This document shows positions 7,620 to 17,000 of a stretch of DNA of 39,132 nt, one piece after another (positions within the stretch are counted from its first letter, which is position 1; each line of letters starts with the position of its first letter). Position numbers and translations under genes: made by a program. The stretch is from Rickettsiaceae bacterium (lineage in GTDB: Bacteria > Pseudomonadota > Alphaproteobacteria > Rickettsiales > UBA6187), in assembly GCA_021323415.1 (NCBI GenBank), contig JAJONM010000015.1, positions 1 to 39,132 on the forward strand, in the 5' to 3' direction. Under the pieces are notes generated by a model that was given only the letters and a program-made list of their open reading frames with translations, had not been told where the DNA came from and did not search any database.

Positions 7620-8852
7620 TTATTTTATATTTCCCATTCTGTTATTAGGCTTGTTTTCGTTGCCAATATTTTCGCAATGTGCAAACACAAATTTATTTTT
7701 AAAATTCCCTGCGTAAGGCTTAAGTAAGATCCTGTTAGCTGGTCGCTGCGATTGTGGCTTCTTTATTATTTTATTTTCTGGTTCTCCTGGTGTGAGGGAG
7801 GCGGCCCAATTTGTACTGACTTCTGCAGTTAATTTGCAGGTACTCTCGGCATATTTTAAAGTAAGTTTCCCTTTTTCTTGTTCAATAATTGATTGTATTT
7901 TCCATATCAATTCGCTAGGGAGCTTTGCAGATGGTGACTGACGAAAATTATTACTTTCGTCTATTACCTGTGATTCTGCAAATATTGCAGCAAGCGTCCC
8001 TGCTTGACGTAGTTTACCTTCGGTTGTATTTAAATTAGCGCATTTGCTAAACGAGTTTACTAGTTCAGATGCCTTGTTTTTATTTCCATGTATACTCAAT
8101 GTGGTAATTGAATTATTGTTTTTAAGCCCATCATAAAGAGCTTTCATACCTGGTCTGCCAATCACATTAACACTTAAATTTAAATACACTAGTGAAGTAT
8201 TATCTTTAAGTGTTTCACCAAGATCTTTAGCTCCATTATTCCTAATATAGTTGTTAGATAGGTCTAAAGATTTCAATGTTATATTTGTTTCGAGAAGCAT
8301 ACAAAGAGCAGCTATAGATGGGCATTCCAGAAGATTATAGCTAAAATCGAGTGATACAAGTGATTGGTTAAAAATCAGTCCGGAGAAAAGCCCAGTAGCA
8401 CCAATGTTACCGATTTTATTAGAACCCAATTGCAATTGTTTAATCGATTTATTACTTTTAAGTCCTTCACCAAATTCTATAGCACCCGAATCTCCAATAT
8501 CATTATTTCTTATGTTTAAATCTTTAAGTGAGCTATATGTAAGAGATCTTGCAATTTGTATGCCACCAGTAGTGCCAATTCCATTGGAAGATATATCTAC
8601 TCTATCAAGTGATCGGTTTGCTTCGATCGCTTTAGCAATAACGGTGGCACCATCATCACGGATATTGTTATCACTAATATCTAATATTTTAAGAGATGTA
8701 TTCTTTTGAAGAAACCCGGCTAACAATTTAATTTCTGCAAGATTCCGCTCGGAATCAAATTTAATATCATCTGTAAAACGTATTGTGGCTTCTGTTATAT
8801 CTGGATTTGCGCTAACTTCTTTTACTAGCTCTGCTACATTCTTATATACCAT
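7620..8852 (-). CDS. Leucine-rich repeat protein, ribonuclease-inhibitor type
   Basis: 410 residues. From about residue 40 to 260 there are some eight repeats of about 28 residues with the pattern LxxLDISxNNIxDxGAxxIA, the ribonuclease-inhibitor class of LRR, typical of eukaryotic proteins and of bacterial effectors. The C-terminal third is not repetitive and ends in a Lys/Asn-rich basic tail. There is no signal peptide or membrane span, so if it is exported it would need a Sec-independent system. It is convergent with the pseudouridine synthase gene and divergent from dinB. LRR proteins bind other proteins; the partner is unknown. A role in host interaction is inferred from the repeat class and genome context. 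Confidence 0.85.
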   Translation of the reverse strand: MVYKNVAELVKEVSANPDITEATIRFTDDIKFDSERNLAEIKLLAGFLQKNTSLKILDISDNNIRDDGATVIAKAIEANRSLDRVDISSNGIGTTGGIQIARSLTYSSLKDLNIRNNDIGDSGAIEFGEGLKSNKSIKQLQLGSNKIGNIGATGLFSGLIFNQSLVSLDFSYNLLECPSIAALCMLLETNITLKSLDLSNNYIRNNGAKDLGETLKDNTSLVYLNLSVNVIGRPGMKALYDGLKNNNSITTLSIHGNKNKASELVNSFSKCANLNTTEGKLRQAGTLAAIFAESQVIDESNNFRQSPSAKLPSELIWKIQSIIEQEKGKLTLKYAESTCKLTAEVSTNWAASLTPGEPENKIIKKPQSQRPANRILLKPYAGNFKNKFVFAHCENIGNENKPNNRMGNIK

Positions 8853-8962
8853 CTTATTCTCTTATTAGTTGAGTGCTGGCAAATTAACAGACTTCTCAGG
8901 ATTGTAAAGTCTATGTATCATAAATTGTTTAAAATTACACAAAATATGTTATCATTTTTAAA

Positions 8963-10240
8963 ATGTCATCTATCGTTAAATCTCCTGGCAGCCTACGCTG
9001 GCTATACATCGATTTTAATAGTTACTTTGCCAGCGTTGAACAACAGCTTGATAAACGACTACGTGGAAAGCCAGTTATTGTAGTTCCGGTCGAGGCTGAT
9101 TCAACTTGCGCAATTGCTGCTAGCTATGAGGCAAAGGCATTTGGCATCAAAACTGGTACTCCAGTATGGGAGGCAAAAAAATTATGCCCAAAAGTAATTT
9201 GTGTGCTGGCTAAACACGAACACTACGTTGATTACCATAACCGTATTTTAGAGGAAGTTAATAAACACATACCAATTACTGCGGTTTGCTCAATTGACGA
9301 AGTGGCTTGCCGTTTAATGGATAATGAGATCAGTGTAGAGCGATCTGCCCAAATTGCCCTTTCGATTAAAAAAGGATTGGCCACAAACATAGGTGAGTAT
9401 GTTCGCTGCTCGATTGGTATCGCGCCAAACCGCTATCTTGCTAAAGTGGCGACAGACCTAAAAAAGCCTGATGGTCTTACTTTTATACACCAGCATGAAT
9501 TGCCTGATAAACTATTATCCTTGAAGCTTCGTGACCTTCCAGGAATAGGCCGCAGTATAGAACGACGCCTACTGGCGGCAGGAATTGTTAATATGCAATG
9601 CCTGTGGGAATTAGATGCTAAACAAATGCGAAAAATATGGGGTAGTATTTGGGGAGAAAAAATGTGGTACCTACTGCGTGGTGTGGAACTGCCAGAAGAA
9701 AAAACCAAACGCAGTACAATTGGCCATAGCCATGTAATGGCACCAGAGCTTCGTGAACCTGCAAAAGCCAAATTTGTCGCCCGCCGTCTTACTTTAAAAT
9801 CTGCCAGCAGATTACGCCGTATGGGTTATTACGCATCATCTTTTCATATTGCTGTGCGGTTGGAGCAAGGACAAAGGTTTGAAGAAGTTGAATTATGTTA
9901 CCGTGCACAGGACAGCATTACTTTTTTAAACGTTTTGAATAATGCATGGAGCCGCCTTGCAAAAAAAGTTGGTAAAAATCGTATAAAGAAAATATCTATA
10001 TCGTTATATAACTTAACTGCTGCGAGTGAATTACAGCCAGAGCTATTTTCACATTTATCAGATGTTGATCTAAAAAACCGTGAGAAATCAGAAAAAATAT
10101 CAAACGCGATAGATAAAATAAACCATCGTTTTGGCCGTGATTCTGTACTCATAGGCATGTTGCCATCGCAAGGTAAAAGTTTTTCAGGGACTAAAATTGC
10201 CTTTACCCGTATTCCTGATGCTGAAGAATTTTTGGAGTGA
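8963..10240 (+). CDS. dinB: Y-family DNA polymerase (DinB/Pol IV-like)
   Basis: 425 residues. The first catalytic motif LYIDFNSYFASVEQ contains the metal-binding Asp17, and the second, CSIDEVACRL, contains Asp112 and Glu113. The second motif departs from the common YSIDEAFLD form. The palm is followed by a helix-hairpin-helix segment around residues 190-215 (LRDLPGIGRSIERRLLAAG) and the little-finger region. Such enzymes copy past damaged bases with low fidelity. There is no visible beta-clamp QLxLF-type tail. It is a single gene with no SD; imuA and dnaE2 are not adjacent. A terminator-like stem follows, although it serves the opposing gene better. Confidence 0.88.
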   Translation: MSSIVKSPGSLRWLYIDFNSYFASVEQQLDKRLRGKPVIVVPVEADSTCAIAASYEAKAFGIKTGTPVWEAKKLCPKVICVLAKHEHYVDYHNRILEEVNKHIPITAVCSIDEVACRLMDNEISVERSAQIALSIKKGLATNIGEYVRCSIGIAPNRYLAKVATDLKKPDGLTFIHQHELPDKLLSLKLRDLPGIGRSIERRLLAAGIVNMQCLWELDAKQMRKIWGSIWGEKMWYLLRGVELPEEKTKRSTIGHSHVMAPELREPAKAKFVARRLTLKSASRLRRMGYYASSFHIAVRLEQGQRFEEVELCYRAQDSITFLNVLNNAWSRLAKKVGKNRIKKISISLYNLTAASELQPELFSHLSDVDLKNREKSEKISNAIDKINHRFGRDSVLIGMLPSQGKSFSGTKIAFTRIPDAEEFLE

Positions 10241-10252
10241 TTCAGTGAGGTG

Positions 10253-10286
10253 TAAAAATTAAGAAGCCCGGGTTACCGGGCTTCTT
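10253..10286 (-). terminator. Rho-independent terminator for the small minus-strand gene
   Basis: AAGAAGCCCGG at 10261-10271 pairs perfectly with CCGGGCTTCTT at 10276-10286 around a four-base loop. Read on the minus strand the stem is followed by TTAATTTTT, a U tract, so it terminates the small Gln/Asn-rich gene at 10302-10451. It may also stop transcription from dinB. Confidence 0.85.
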
Positions 10287-10301
10287 AAAGTAGTGTTAGT
10301 A

Positions 10302-10451
10302 TTAAGAGCTTTTATTCTGCCCAGATTTACTATCATTTTTCGGCTGAGATTGTCCTTGTCTAGGACTTTCCTGTTTAGATCTGTTATCCTGCTGTTGATT
10401 TTTATTTTTCTGGTTCTGTGAGTCTTGATTTCCTTGATCTTGATTTGGCAT
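10302..10451 (-). CDS. Small Gln/Asn/Lys/Ser-rich hydrophilic protein, 49 aa
   Basis: The start is the ATG at 10451, preceded by a strong AAGGAG Shine-Dalgarno at good spacing; a longer open frame to 10604 has no ribosome site and different composition. The product begins MPNQDQGNQD and is almost wholly Gln, Asn, Lys, Ser, Asp and Pro, with no hydrophobic core, so it should be intrinsically disordered. The strong SD and perfect terminator argue that it is a real, well-expressed gene. It is divergent from the DUF4142 gene. Composition resembles small stress or desiccation-type hydrophilic proteins; function unknown. Confidence 0.75.
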   Translation of the reverse strand: MPNQDQGNQDSQNQKNKNQQQDNRSKQESPRQGQSQPKNDSKSGQNKSS

Positions 10452-10682
10452 GATAAATCTCCTTGATTGGTTGATAACACATATAATATTTGCGTTTAAA
10501 ACCACTATGGCATTAATCGGATAAGAAGTATACGTGCCGCTAGCTGGAAAAAATTTTTTTTCCATAAGTAATGGATAACCATCCATGTCATTTACGCTAT
10601 TCATTGGTCATGCATACAGTGCCTTTATGCTCTCAGTGTTAGAATAGGCAATTATGCTTATTAATATTATCAGGGGGTATGC

Positions 10683-11207
10683 ATGCAAAAATATGATTTT
10701 CTGCTAAAAACAGTAGTGCTTGCAATTATTATTTTTTGCTTTGTCGTCGTATTAAAAACCGAAGCAAAATCAATAGAGGCGAAAGATTTTATAGAAAAAG
10801 CATCCATTAGCAATCTGTTTGAAATTGAATCTAGTAAAGTGGCGCTAAAGAAATCCCAGAATAATAATATCACTGAATTTGCTCAGCATATGATTAAAGA
10901 TCATCTAACTTTAGGATCTGAGTTGGAATCGACTATGCAAGAAACAGGGTTAGATGCTTCTTTTATCAAAGGAACATTAGATAAAAAGCATAATAAAATT
11001 CTAAGCAAGCTACAGAAAAAATCGATTAAGGACTTTGATAAAGAATATGTCAGCGTTCAGATTGATGCCCACAAAGATGCAATAAAGCTGTTCCAGGATT
11101 ATTCTAAAAATGGAGATAGCCTAACGCTTAGGAACTTTGCCAAAAAAAAGTTGCCTCTACTGGAACAGCATTATGAGAAAGCAAAAAAGGTTAAGAGTGC
11201 TCTGTAA
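10683..11207 (+). CDS. DUF4142 domain-containing protein
   Basis: 174 residues. A hydrophobic stretch at residues 9-25 after two basic residues is a signal peptide or membrane anchor, so the rest should be periplasmic. The helical remainder carries the family's pattern: FIEKASISNLFEIESSKVAL, then FAQHMIKDH, then a C-terminal LPLLEQHYEKA. DUF4142 proteins are ferritin-like helical bundles of unknown activity, often induced by general stress in alphaproteobacteria. A CAGGGGGT ribosome site precedes the ATG. The two small genes that follow lie within 25 bases, so this is probably the head of an operon. Confidence 0.88.
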   Translation: MQKYDFLLKTVVLAIIIFCFVVVLKTEAKSIEAKDFIEKASISNLFEIESSKVALKKSQNNNITEFAQHMIKDHLTLGSELESTMQETGLDASFIKGTLDKKHNKILSKLQKKSIKDFDKEYVSVQIDAHKDAIKLFQDYSKNGDSLTLRNFAKKKLPLLEQHYEKAKKVKSAL

Positions 11208-11229
11208 TAATAATTTTGGGAGGTAGAAA

Positions 11230-11391
11230 ATGAAAAATAACAATAACAACCAATCTAATAAAACAAATGAATACAATAAAAACGAAAAGAAGCAACCTAA
11301 ACGTAATAAACAATCTAATAACGAAAGGAATTACAGTATAGAGGAGGATAGAGAGGCAGAGGAAAATTCGAAAACAAATATTTTACCATAA
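11230..11391 (+). CDS. Small Asn/Lys/Glu-rich hydrophilic protein, 53 aa
   Basis: A 53-residue frame beginning MKNNNNNQSN and ending in an acidic stretch (SIEEDREAEEN) and TNILP. It has a strong GGGAGG ribosome site six bases before the ATG and sits 22 bases after the DUF4142 gene and 12 bases before the DUF3309 gene. Composition is close to that of the 49-aa protein encoded on the other strand at 10302-10451, so they may be functionally alike. It is expected to be disordered. No family recognised. Confidence 0.7.
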   Translation: MKNNNNNQSNKTNEYNKNEKKQPKRNKQSNNERNYSIEEDREAEENSKTNILP

Positions 11392-11403
11392 AGGGAGGGA
11401 CTT

Positions 11404-11559
11404 ATGGACGCTATAACAATAATTTTAGTAATTCTTATATTGCTAGCGATATCTGTTTTACCAATCTGGCCATATAGTAGAACATGGGGATATTATCCAA
11501 GTGGTGCTTTGCTTATATTAATAGTTATATTTCTAGTGATGCTTTTCCGGCAAACTTAA
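11404..11559 (+). CDS. DUF3309 family small membrane protein, 51 aa
   Basis: The frame runs from ATG 11404 to TAA 11557-11559 and has a GGGAGGG ribosome site. The protein is two hydrophobic helices joined by the family's diagnostic loop PIWPYSRTWGYYPSG. DUF3309 proteins are about 50-residue inner-membrane proteins common in alphaproteobacteria, of unknown function, often near general stress genes. Third member of the DUF4142 operon. It is easily missed because of its length. Confidence 0.88.
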   Translation: MDAITIILVILILLAISVLPIWPYSRTWGYYPSGALLILIVIFLVMLFRQT

Positions 11560-11619
11560 AAAGCAATGATAGTAAAAAAATAAAGATGAAAAATATGAGT
11601 TTTAGGTTATGTTTTTTGT

Positions 11620-12771
11620 ATGCAAAAAACCATCCTAACTCTAAATGCCGGTTCATCAAGTATAAAATTCTCACTGTTTAATGTGGGAAATGGCGTAGTT
11701 CTAACAGGTGGTATTGATGGTGTTAGTAATCACCCGCACTTTAAAATTTATGATGCTAACAAGGCTGTTATTTTTGAAGAAACTGGTTTTGTAACTGGAT
11801 TTGAAACGGCGCTTGGTAAATTATTTTCATGGTTTAAGGCTAATTTACCGGGAGAAAATATTCAGGCTATCGGGCATCGTGTAGTGCACGGTGGTAAGGA
11901 ATTTTCTGCGCCTGTAAGAATTGACGCAAGTGTTCTACAAAAACTAAAAGCATTAATACCACTTGCCCCTTTGCATCAACCTTATAATATTGCAGTGATT
12001 GAAGCCTGCGCGCGTGAATATAAAAATATTCCACAAGTTGCCTGTTTTGATACGGCTTTTCATCGTACACAAAGCCGTTTGGCAGAAACCTTTGCTTTGC
12101 CACAGCAATATGCCGATGATGGCATAATCCGTTACGGCTTCCACGGCCTTTCTTATCAATATATTGCTTCAGTTTTACCTGAGTATACCCAAAATTTTGA
12201 AAAAGTAATTGTTGCCCATCTTGGCAATGGCGCTAGCATGTGCGCAATGCACAACCTGCAAAGCAAGGCCACCACTATGGGGTTTACTGCCCTTGACGGA
12301 CTTATGATGGGGACGCGCACCGGCAGTATAGACCCTGGCATTTTGTTATACCTCCAGGAAGAAAAAAGGATGCCGCTCGATAATCTAAAGCATTTATTAT
12401 ACCACGAATCAGGATTAAAAGGGGTATCTGGCATAAGTAGTGATATCAGGGATTTGTTAGCAAGTGATGACGAGAATGCCAAATTTGCAATAGAATTATT
12501 TTGTTATAATGCAGCCCGACAACTTGCCAGCCTAATTCCTGCCATTGGCGGCCTTGATGCGATAGTATTTACCGCCGGCATTGGTCAATACGCTGCCAAA
12601 GTACGTAAGCAGATTTGCGATCATCTTGCTTGGCTTGGCGTTGACATTGATGAATCAAAAAATCTTGCCAATGAAAGGATAATAAGCAGCAAAAACAGCA
12701 AAGTAGAGGTTTGTGTTATTCCAACTGATGAGGAGTGTATAATTGCACAGCTTACGTTATCCGCTATATAA
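11620..12771 (+). CDS. ackA: Acetate kinase
   Basis: 383 residues, about the usual length. All family signatures are present: NAGSSSIKFS at residues 9-18 (phosphate-binding), GHRVVHGG, FDTAFH, RYGFHGLSYQYIA, HLGNGASM, the GLMMGTRTGSIDPG motif and a C-terminal FTAGIG. The enzyme converts acetate and ATP to acetyl phosphate and ADP reversibly. Its usual partner pta is not next to it here. An acetyl-phosphate pool would link to the pyruvate dehydrogenase gene at the right end of the window only through general metabolism. The gene follows the stress cluster by 60 bases and may be read from the same transcript. Confidence 0.96.
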   Translation: MQKTILTLNAGSSSIKFSLFNVGNGVVLTGGIDGVSNHPHFKIYDANKAVIFEETGFVTGFETALGKLFSWFKANLPGENIQAIGHRVVHGGKEFSAPVRIDASVLQKLKALIPLAPLHQPYNIAVIEACAREYKNIPQVACFDTAFHRTQSRLAETFALPQQYADDGIIRYGFHGLSYQYIASVLPEYTQNFEKVIVAHLGNGASMCAMHNLQSKATTMGFTALDGLMMGTRTGSIDPGILLYLQEEKRMPLDNLKHLLYHESGLKGVSGISSDIRDLLASDDENAKFAIELFCYNAARQLASLIPAIGGLDAIVFTAGIGQYAAKVRKQICDHLAWLGVDIDESKNLANERIISSKNSKVEVCVIPTDEECIIAQLTLSAI

Positions 12772-12838
12772 AATTGTTGCAATTAGGTTACTCGCAGGCT
12801 ATTTTTCCTAAACATATTAATAATTAAGGAATTTGCTT

Positions 12839-14254
12839 ATGCGTGGTAAAATATTAGATAATCCAGAAATACTTCCTAACGAATACTTTGAAAGAGCTGC
12901 CTTATATCATTCAAATGACTTAAAAATTGAATATTATACTAAGGCAATAAGTCTATTTTCAGCCGGTTCAGTTAAACTCTCCTACTCTCATTATAACCGT
13001 GGAGTTTTATATTATAGAAAAGGAAAATTTGCAGAAGCAGCAAATGATTTCCGTGAAGCATTAACTTTATATAAAGAGGAATATCAGCCGTATATTGCTA
13101 ATGCGTTTAATTACCTAGCTATGTCACACAATAAGCTGGGAAATATTTCTGACGATTTACTAAGTTGTATAGCAGAGAAAGCAAAGGAAGTAGGATCTAG
13201 TAATTTTAATGTATCATCATTTCAAGAAAAAATATCTAAAGAATTAATAAATCTTACAAGAGAATTTTTTGAAAAAGCTGAAGAGGCCAAAACATACACT
13301 GATAAAATTGCTTTATTCACTAAAGTCATAAACCTGTCTCCTGCAAACTTACTTTCTATAAATTGGCTTGCGGGAAACATAGTTAGTGCATTTTATAAAA
13401 CTAATCTTGCGGATGCTTTTTTATATCGTGGATTTGCTCATTATAATAATGAGTCGTATGCAGATTCTATAAAAGATTTTGGCCAAGCTGTAAAATTATA
13501 CCGACCTGGTAGTAATAAAGGTCGATTTACAAAAATTTGCTGTGATTTAGCTATTGAGCGTTACAAAGGTAACTTTCTTACTGTTATTGATAATTTAAGT
13601 AAAGCTAAGAAGGAATTAGACGGTTTTAAAAGGTGTATTTTTTATGAGGTATTGTATGAAGAGTATGAGAATACTATAAGAGAGCTGTATAACAAAGCGG
13701 TAAGTGCTAATACTAATACAGTTGCTGATGAAATAGCTTTATATATTAAAGCTATCAATTTATTTCCTGTAGGCGGTGTGTCAGGAGTTTTTTTCGTTCT
13801 TGTAAATCTTGCGTGTAACTTTTATCTAAATAACCAATATAAAGAATCCATTAGGTGTGGTGAACAAGCTATTAGATTATCCGGTGATGAAACAAAACCT
13901 AATCATGATATTTGTGTTGCGTATAATAATCTTGGATTAGCATATAAGGAATTAAGAAATTTTACAAAGGCTTTAGAGTGTTATAACTCTGCTCTTGCAT
14001 ATTATGGAGATGCCGAAAATGTGAAAAGCTTAACTATTTGTAGAACATACAGAAATCGTGCTACGGTTTATAATGAGTTAGGTAATGCACATGCAGCTCT
14101 AAAAGATTTAGATAAATCAGTAGAGCTTGGGGGTGAAGACGAATTAGAGTTGCGCAAGGAAATACAGGCACAATTAGATAAAGCTAATGACAATCCAGAC
14201 TGGAAAGCCAGGGTATCAGAGCCTGGCTCCAAAGAGCGTAGCAATTCTAAATAA
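12839..14254 (+). CDS. Tetratricopeptide repeat protein
   Basis: 471 residues from the ATG at 12839, which has AAGGA eight bases upstream; an in-frame TTG at 12833 is less likely. TPR-type helices are visible around residues 50-85 (YNRGVLYYRKGKFAEAANDF), 195-225 (LYRGFAHYNNESYADSIKDF) and 355-430 (YNNLGLAYKELRNFTKALEC, then YRNRATVYNELGNAHAALKD). The segments between them look like diverged copies of the same block beginning with a TDKIALFTKVINL/ADEIALYIKAINL motif, so the protein seems built of three related units. No signal peptide. TPRs mediate protein binding; the partner is unknown. It converges on secA. Confidence 0.85.
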   Translation: MRGKILDNPEILPNEYFERAALYHSNDLKIEYYTKAISLFSAGSVKLSYSHYNRGVLYYRKGKFAEAANDFREALTLYKEEYQPYIANAFNYLAMSHNKLGNISDDLLSCIAEKAKEVGSSNFNVSSFQEKISKELINLTREFFEKAEEAKTYTDKIALFTKVINLSPANLLSINWLAGNIVSAFYKTNLADAFLYRGFAHYNNESYADSIKDFGQAVKLYRPGSNKGRFTKICCDLAIERYKGNFLTVIDNLSKAKKELDGFKRCIFYEVLYEEYENTIRELYNKAVSANTNTVADEIALYIKAINLFPVGGVSGVFFVLVNLACNFYLNNQYKESIRCGEQAIRLSGDETKPNHDICVAYNNLGLAYKELRNFTKALECYNSALAYYGDAENVKSLTICRTYRNRATVYNELGNAHAALKDLDKSVELGGEDELELRKEIQAQLDKANDNPDWKARVSEPGSKERSNSK

Positions 14255-14258
14255 AGTA

Positions 14259-14600
14259 TTAAACCGTCTCCAGCTGCCCATGGCATTGCTTGTACTTCTT
14301 CCCTGATCCGCAAGGGCAAGGCTCATTGCGTGCAACTTTACCCCATGTCTCAGGGGAGGTAGAATCCCTGTCTTCAGCAGCAACCTTCTTTTTAGGTTGG
14401 GCAAGTACAGCCCCAGATACTTCCCTTGAGAAGGCAGGGTCGATACGGCTTTCGCGCATTTTTTGTTTTGGTTTCGGTGTTTCGGCTAAAACGCGCTCAT
14501 CTCTTTGCTCTGTGCTAAGCTCCAGATGTGACATCCTTGTAGTTACCACTTCACGCAGTTTCGTCAGCATTTCCTCAAACATGTGGACGTAAGTGGTCAA
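14259..14600 (-). pseudogene. secA: Out-of-frame C-terminal fragment of secA with SEC-C zinc motif
   Basis: From about 14588 this frame continues Sec[19 protein letters not shown], a linker, and the C-terminal zinc-binding tail [16 protein letters not shown], which binds SecB and lipids and normally closes the protein. The first few residues (MTTYV) are only the shifted reading of the upstream HHLR codons, so this is not an independent gene. The join with the main part lies around 14583-14588. The rest of the tail is intact, as expected if the lesion is recent or is a sequencing or assembly error. Confidence 0.85.
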
Positions 14601-16926
14601 GCGCTAGCAAGTGCTCTTTCCATAGCTGGTCGAGTGTCAAAAGTACGATGCGTTTTTCTATCATCCGCATAATTTGCGAGCCGTATGAGGCCTCTTTTTC
14701 TGCAGATATTTTATCGAGCGTTGTGTCAAGGCGTTCCAATATTTCATGGCTAGCAACACCTTCTTCTTTGGCCCAATTCTGCACCGGGATTTGTACCCCA
14801 TAAATACGGAAAATATCTTTATGCAAGCCTTCCATATCCCATTGTTCAGGATAAGATTTTTCAGGAATATGAGTATTAACCAATTCTTCTGTAACTTCAT
14901 CTCGCATGGCTTTAATAGTTTCAGAAACATCTTCCGCATCCATTAATTCAATACGTTGTTCATAAATAACCTTACGTTGGTTATTCATTACATCATCGAA
15001 TTTGAGTAAGTTACGGCGAATTTCAAAATTATGCGATTCAACTTTCTGCTGTGCTTTCTCAATAGCCCTGCTAATCCAAGGGTGGGTAATCGATTCGCCA
15101 TCTTTAAGCCCAAGTTTCTGTAACATACCGCTGATTCTTTCTGAACCGAAGATACGCATCAAATCGTCTTCTAAAGATAAGAAAAATTTAGAAGCACCCA
15201 TATCTCCCTGACGGCCAGAACGACCACGGAGCTGGTTATCGATACGGCGGCTTTCATGTCTTTCAGTACCAAGAACAAATAATCCGCCAGCTTCAATAGC
15301 GATTTTTTTATCTTCCTTAACTTTTGCTTTTATCTCTGCTTCAGCTTTTTTCAGTTTCTCAGGGTCGGTAATTGTTTGCGTTGCTTCCTGTAATAACATT
15401 TCAGGGTTTCCGCCCAGCATAATATCTGTACCGCGACCTGCCATGTTAGTTGCAATAGTAATCGCACCAGGATGTCCGGCCTGTGCAATTATATGTGCCT
15501 CCCGCTCATGCTGTTTTGCATTAAGTACGTTATGCGGGATTTTTTTATCTTTCAGAATTTTTGCGATAAGCTCTGATTGCTCAATGCTGATCGTTCCTAC
15601 CAAAACTGGCTGCTTACGTTTATAGCAATCCTCAATAACTTCTAAGATGGCATCGTATTTTTCTTTAGCGGTGCGGTAAATGTCATCATCATGATCAATA
15701 CGCGAAACCTTTAGGTTAGGCGGAACCGCAACTACCTCTAATTTATAAATATCAGCAAACTCGTCAGCTTCTGTCATTGCAGTACCTGTCATGCCTGCCA
15801 GTTTTTTATATAAGCGGAAATAATTCTGGAAAGTAACTGATGCAAGTGTTTGGTTTTCGTTTTGTACTGGCACGCCCTCTTTTGCTTCCAAAGCCTGGTG
15901 CAAACCATCAGAGTAACGACGACCTTCCATCATACGGCCGGTAAACTCATCAATAATCATTACCTTGCCATCTTTTACGATGTAGTCAGTATCTTTCGAA
16001 AATAACTTATGTGCGCGCAGTGCCTGGTTTATGTGGTGTACCAGTGCAATTGATGATAAGTCGTATAGGTTTCCGCCTTCTTCTAATAAGCCTTGGGCTT
16101 TTGAGATATTTTCAATTTTTGTAGTGCCATCTTCAGTAAGTATAACACTTCTGGCTTTCTCATCAATCTCATAATCTTCTTTAGCCAATTGCGGAATAAT
16201 TTTGTTAACCAGATGGTAAAGTTCTGAATTATCTTCAGTAGGGCCAGAGATAATAAGCGGGGTACGTGCTTCATCAATTAGGATGGAATCCACTTCATCT
16301 ACGATGGCAAAATTAAATCCGCGCTGTGACATTTCATCACGCGAGTATTTCATATTGTCGCGTAGGTAATCAAAGCCAAACTCATTGTTTGTTCCATATG
16401 TTATATCTGAGGCGTAGGCTTCCTTACGTTCTGCATCATCCAGTTCATTTACTACGCATGATACGCTCATACCAAGGAAGCGGTATATTATCCCCATCCA
16501 TTCTGAGTCACGTTTAGCCAGGTAATCATTTACCGTAACAACATGCACGCCTTTACCCTCAAGTGCATTTAAATAAACGGGCAGGGTAGCAGTAAGGGTT
16601 TTACCTTCACCTGTTTTCATTTCAGAAATCATACCTCGGTGTAGTATAATACCGCCCATTAACTGAACGTTGAAATGACGCGTGTCGTGTAAACGTTTTG
16701 CAGCTTCACGTACAACTGCAAAAGCTTCAGGCAATAAATCATCTAATGTTTCGCCATTGGCTAATCTGTCCTTAAATTCGCCAGTTTTAGCTTGAAGTTG
16801 CTGATCTGAAAGTGCGGAAATATTCGGTTCGAGAGCATTAATAGCCTCGATTTGCGGGTGTATTGATTTTATAACGCGCTCGTTAACGGTACCAAATATC
16901 TTTTTTGCCAGTGTAGTAAATACCAT
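14575..16926 (-). CDS. secA: SecA preprotein translocase ATPase, main part; frame broken near the C-terminal end
   Basis: SecA drives export of unfolded proteins through SecYEG. I start at the ATG at 16926, which has GAAGG five bases upstream; a GTG at 16938 is the alternative. Visible motifs: MKTGEGKT (Walker A), [13 protein letters not shown] (Walker B region), [12 protein letters not shown] and [15 protein letters not shown]. The protein runs normally up to the helical scaffold motif [13 protein letters not shown] and then goes out of frame to PHV-stop. The expected RQGI..RAY..RDPLNEYK..AF segment is absent, and the sequence resumes at MFEEML in another frame (see 14259-14600). The missing piece, about 22 codons, is the tip of the two-helix finger. 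Either a true inactivating deletion or an assembly error. Confidence 0.93.
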   Translation of the reverse strand: MVFTTLAKKIFGTVNERVIKSIHPQIEAINALEPNISALSDQQLQAKTGEFKDRLANGETLDDLLPEAFAVVREAAKRLHDTRHFNVQLMGGIILHRGMISEMKTGEGKTLTATLPVYLNALEGKGVHVVTVNDYLAKRDSEWMGIIYRFLGMSVSCVVNELDDAERKEAYASDITYGTNNEFGFDYLRDNMKYSRDEMSQRGFNFAIVDEVDSILIDEARTPLIISGPTEDNSELYHLVNKIIPQLAKEDYEIDEKARSVILTEDGTTKIENISKAQGLLEEGGNLYDLSSIALVHHINQALRAHKLFSKDTDYIVKDGKVMIIDEFTGRMMEGRRYSDGLHQALEAKEGVPVQNENQTLASVTFQNYFRLYKKLAGMTGTAMTEADEFADIYKLEVVAVPPNLKVSRIDHDDDIYRTAKEKYDAILEVIEDCYKRKQPVLVGTISIEQSELIAKILKDKKIPHNVLNAKQHEREAHIIAQAGHPGAITIATNMAGRGTDIMLGGNPEMLLQEATQTITDPEKLKKAEAEIKAKVKEDKKIAIEAGGLFVLGTERHESRRIDNQLRGRSGRQGDMGASKFFLSLEDDLMRIFGSERISGMLQKLGLKDGESITHPWISRAIEKAQQKVESHNFEIRRNLLKFDDVMNNQRKVIYEQRIELMDAEDVSETIKAMRDEVTEELVNTHIPEKSYPEQWDMEGLHKDIFRIYGVQIPVQNWAKEEGVASHEILERLDTTLDKISAEKEASYGSQIMRMIEKRIVLLTLDQLWKEHLLALDHLRPHV

Positions 16927-17000
16927 ACGTGCCTTCACATTTTATCTTAAGATGAGGTATATATAGGTGTTATAGGGGGGAAAGTAAAGGGGGTAGGTGA

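Noticed and set aside
10452..10604. N-terminal extension of the small Gln/Asn-rich protein
   Set aside because: A perfect Shine-Dalgarno sits inside this extension directly before the ATG at 10451, and the extension has different composition.
11484..11681. A 65-codon frame overlapping the DUF3309 gene and the start of ackA
   Set aside because: It lies across two well-supported genes in another frame and has no ribosome site or family match.
14575..14600. Programmed frameshift or two-gene SecA
   Set aside because: A frameshift alone would not restore SecA, because about 22 conserved codons are physically absent; the downstream frame has no start signal of its own.
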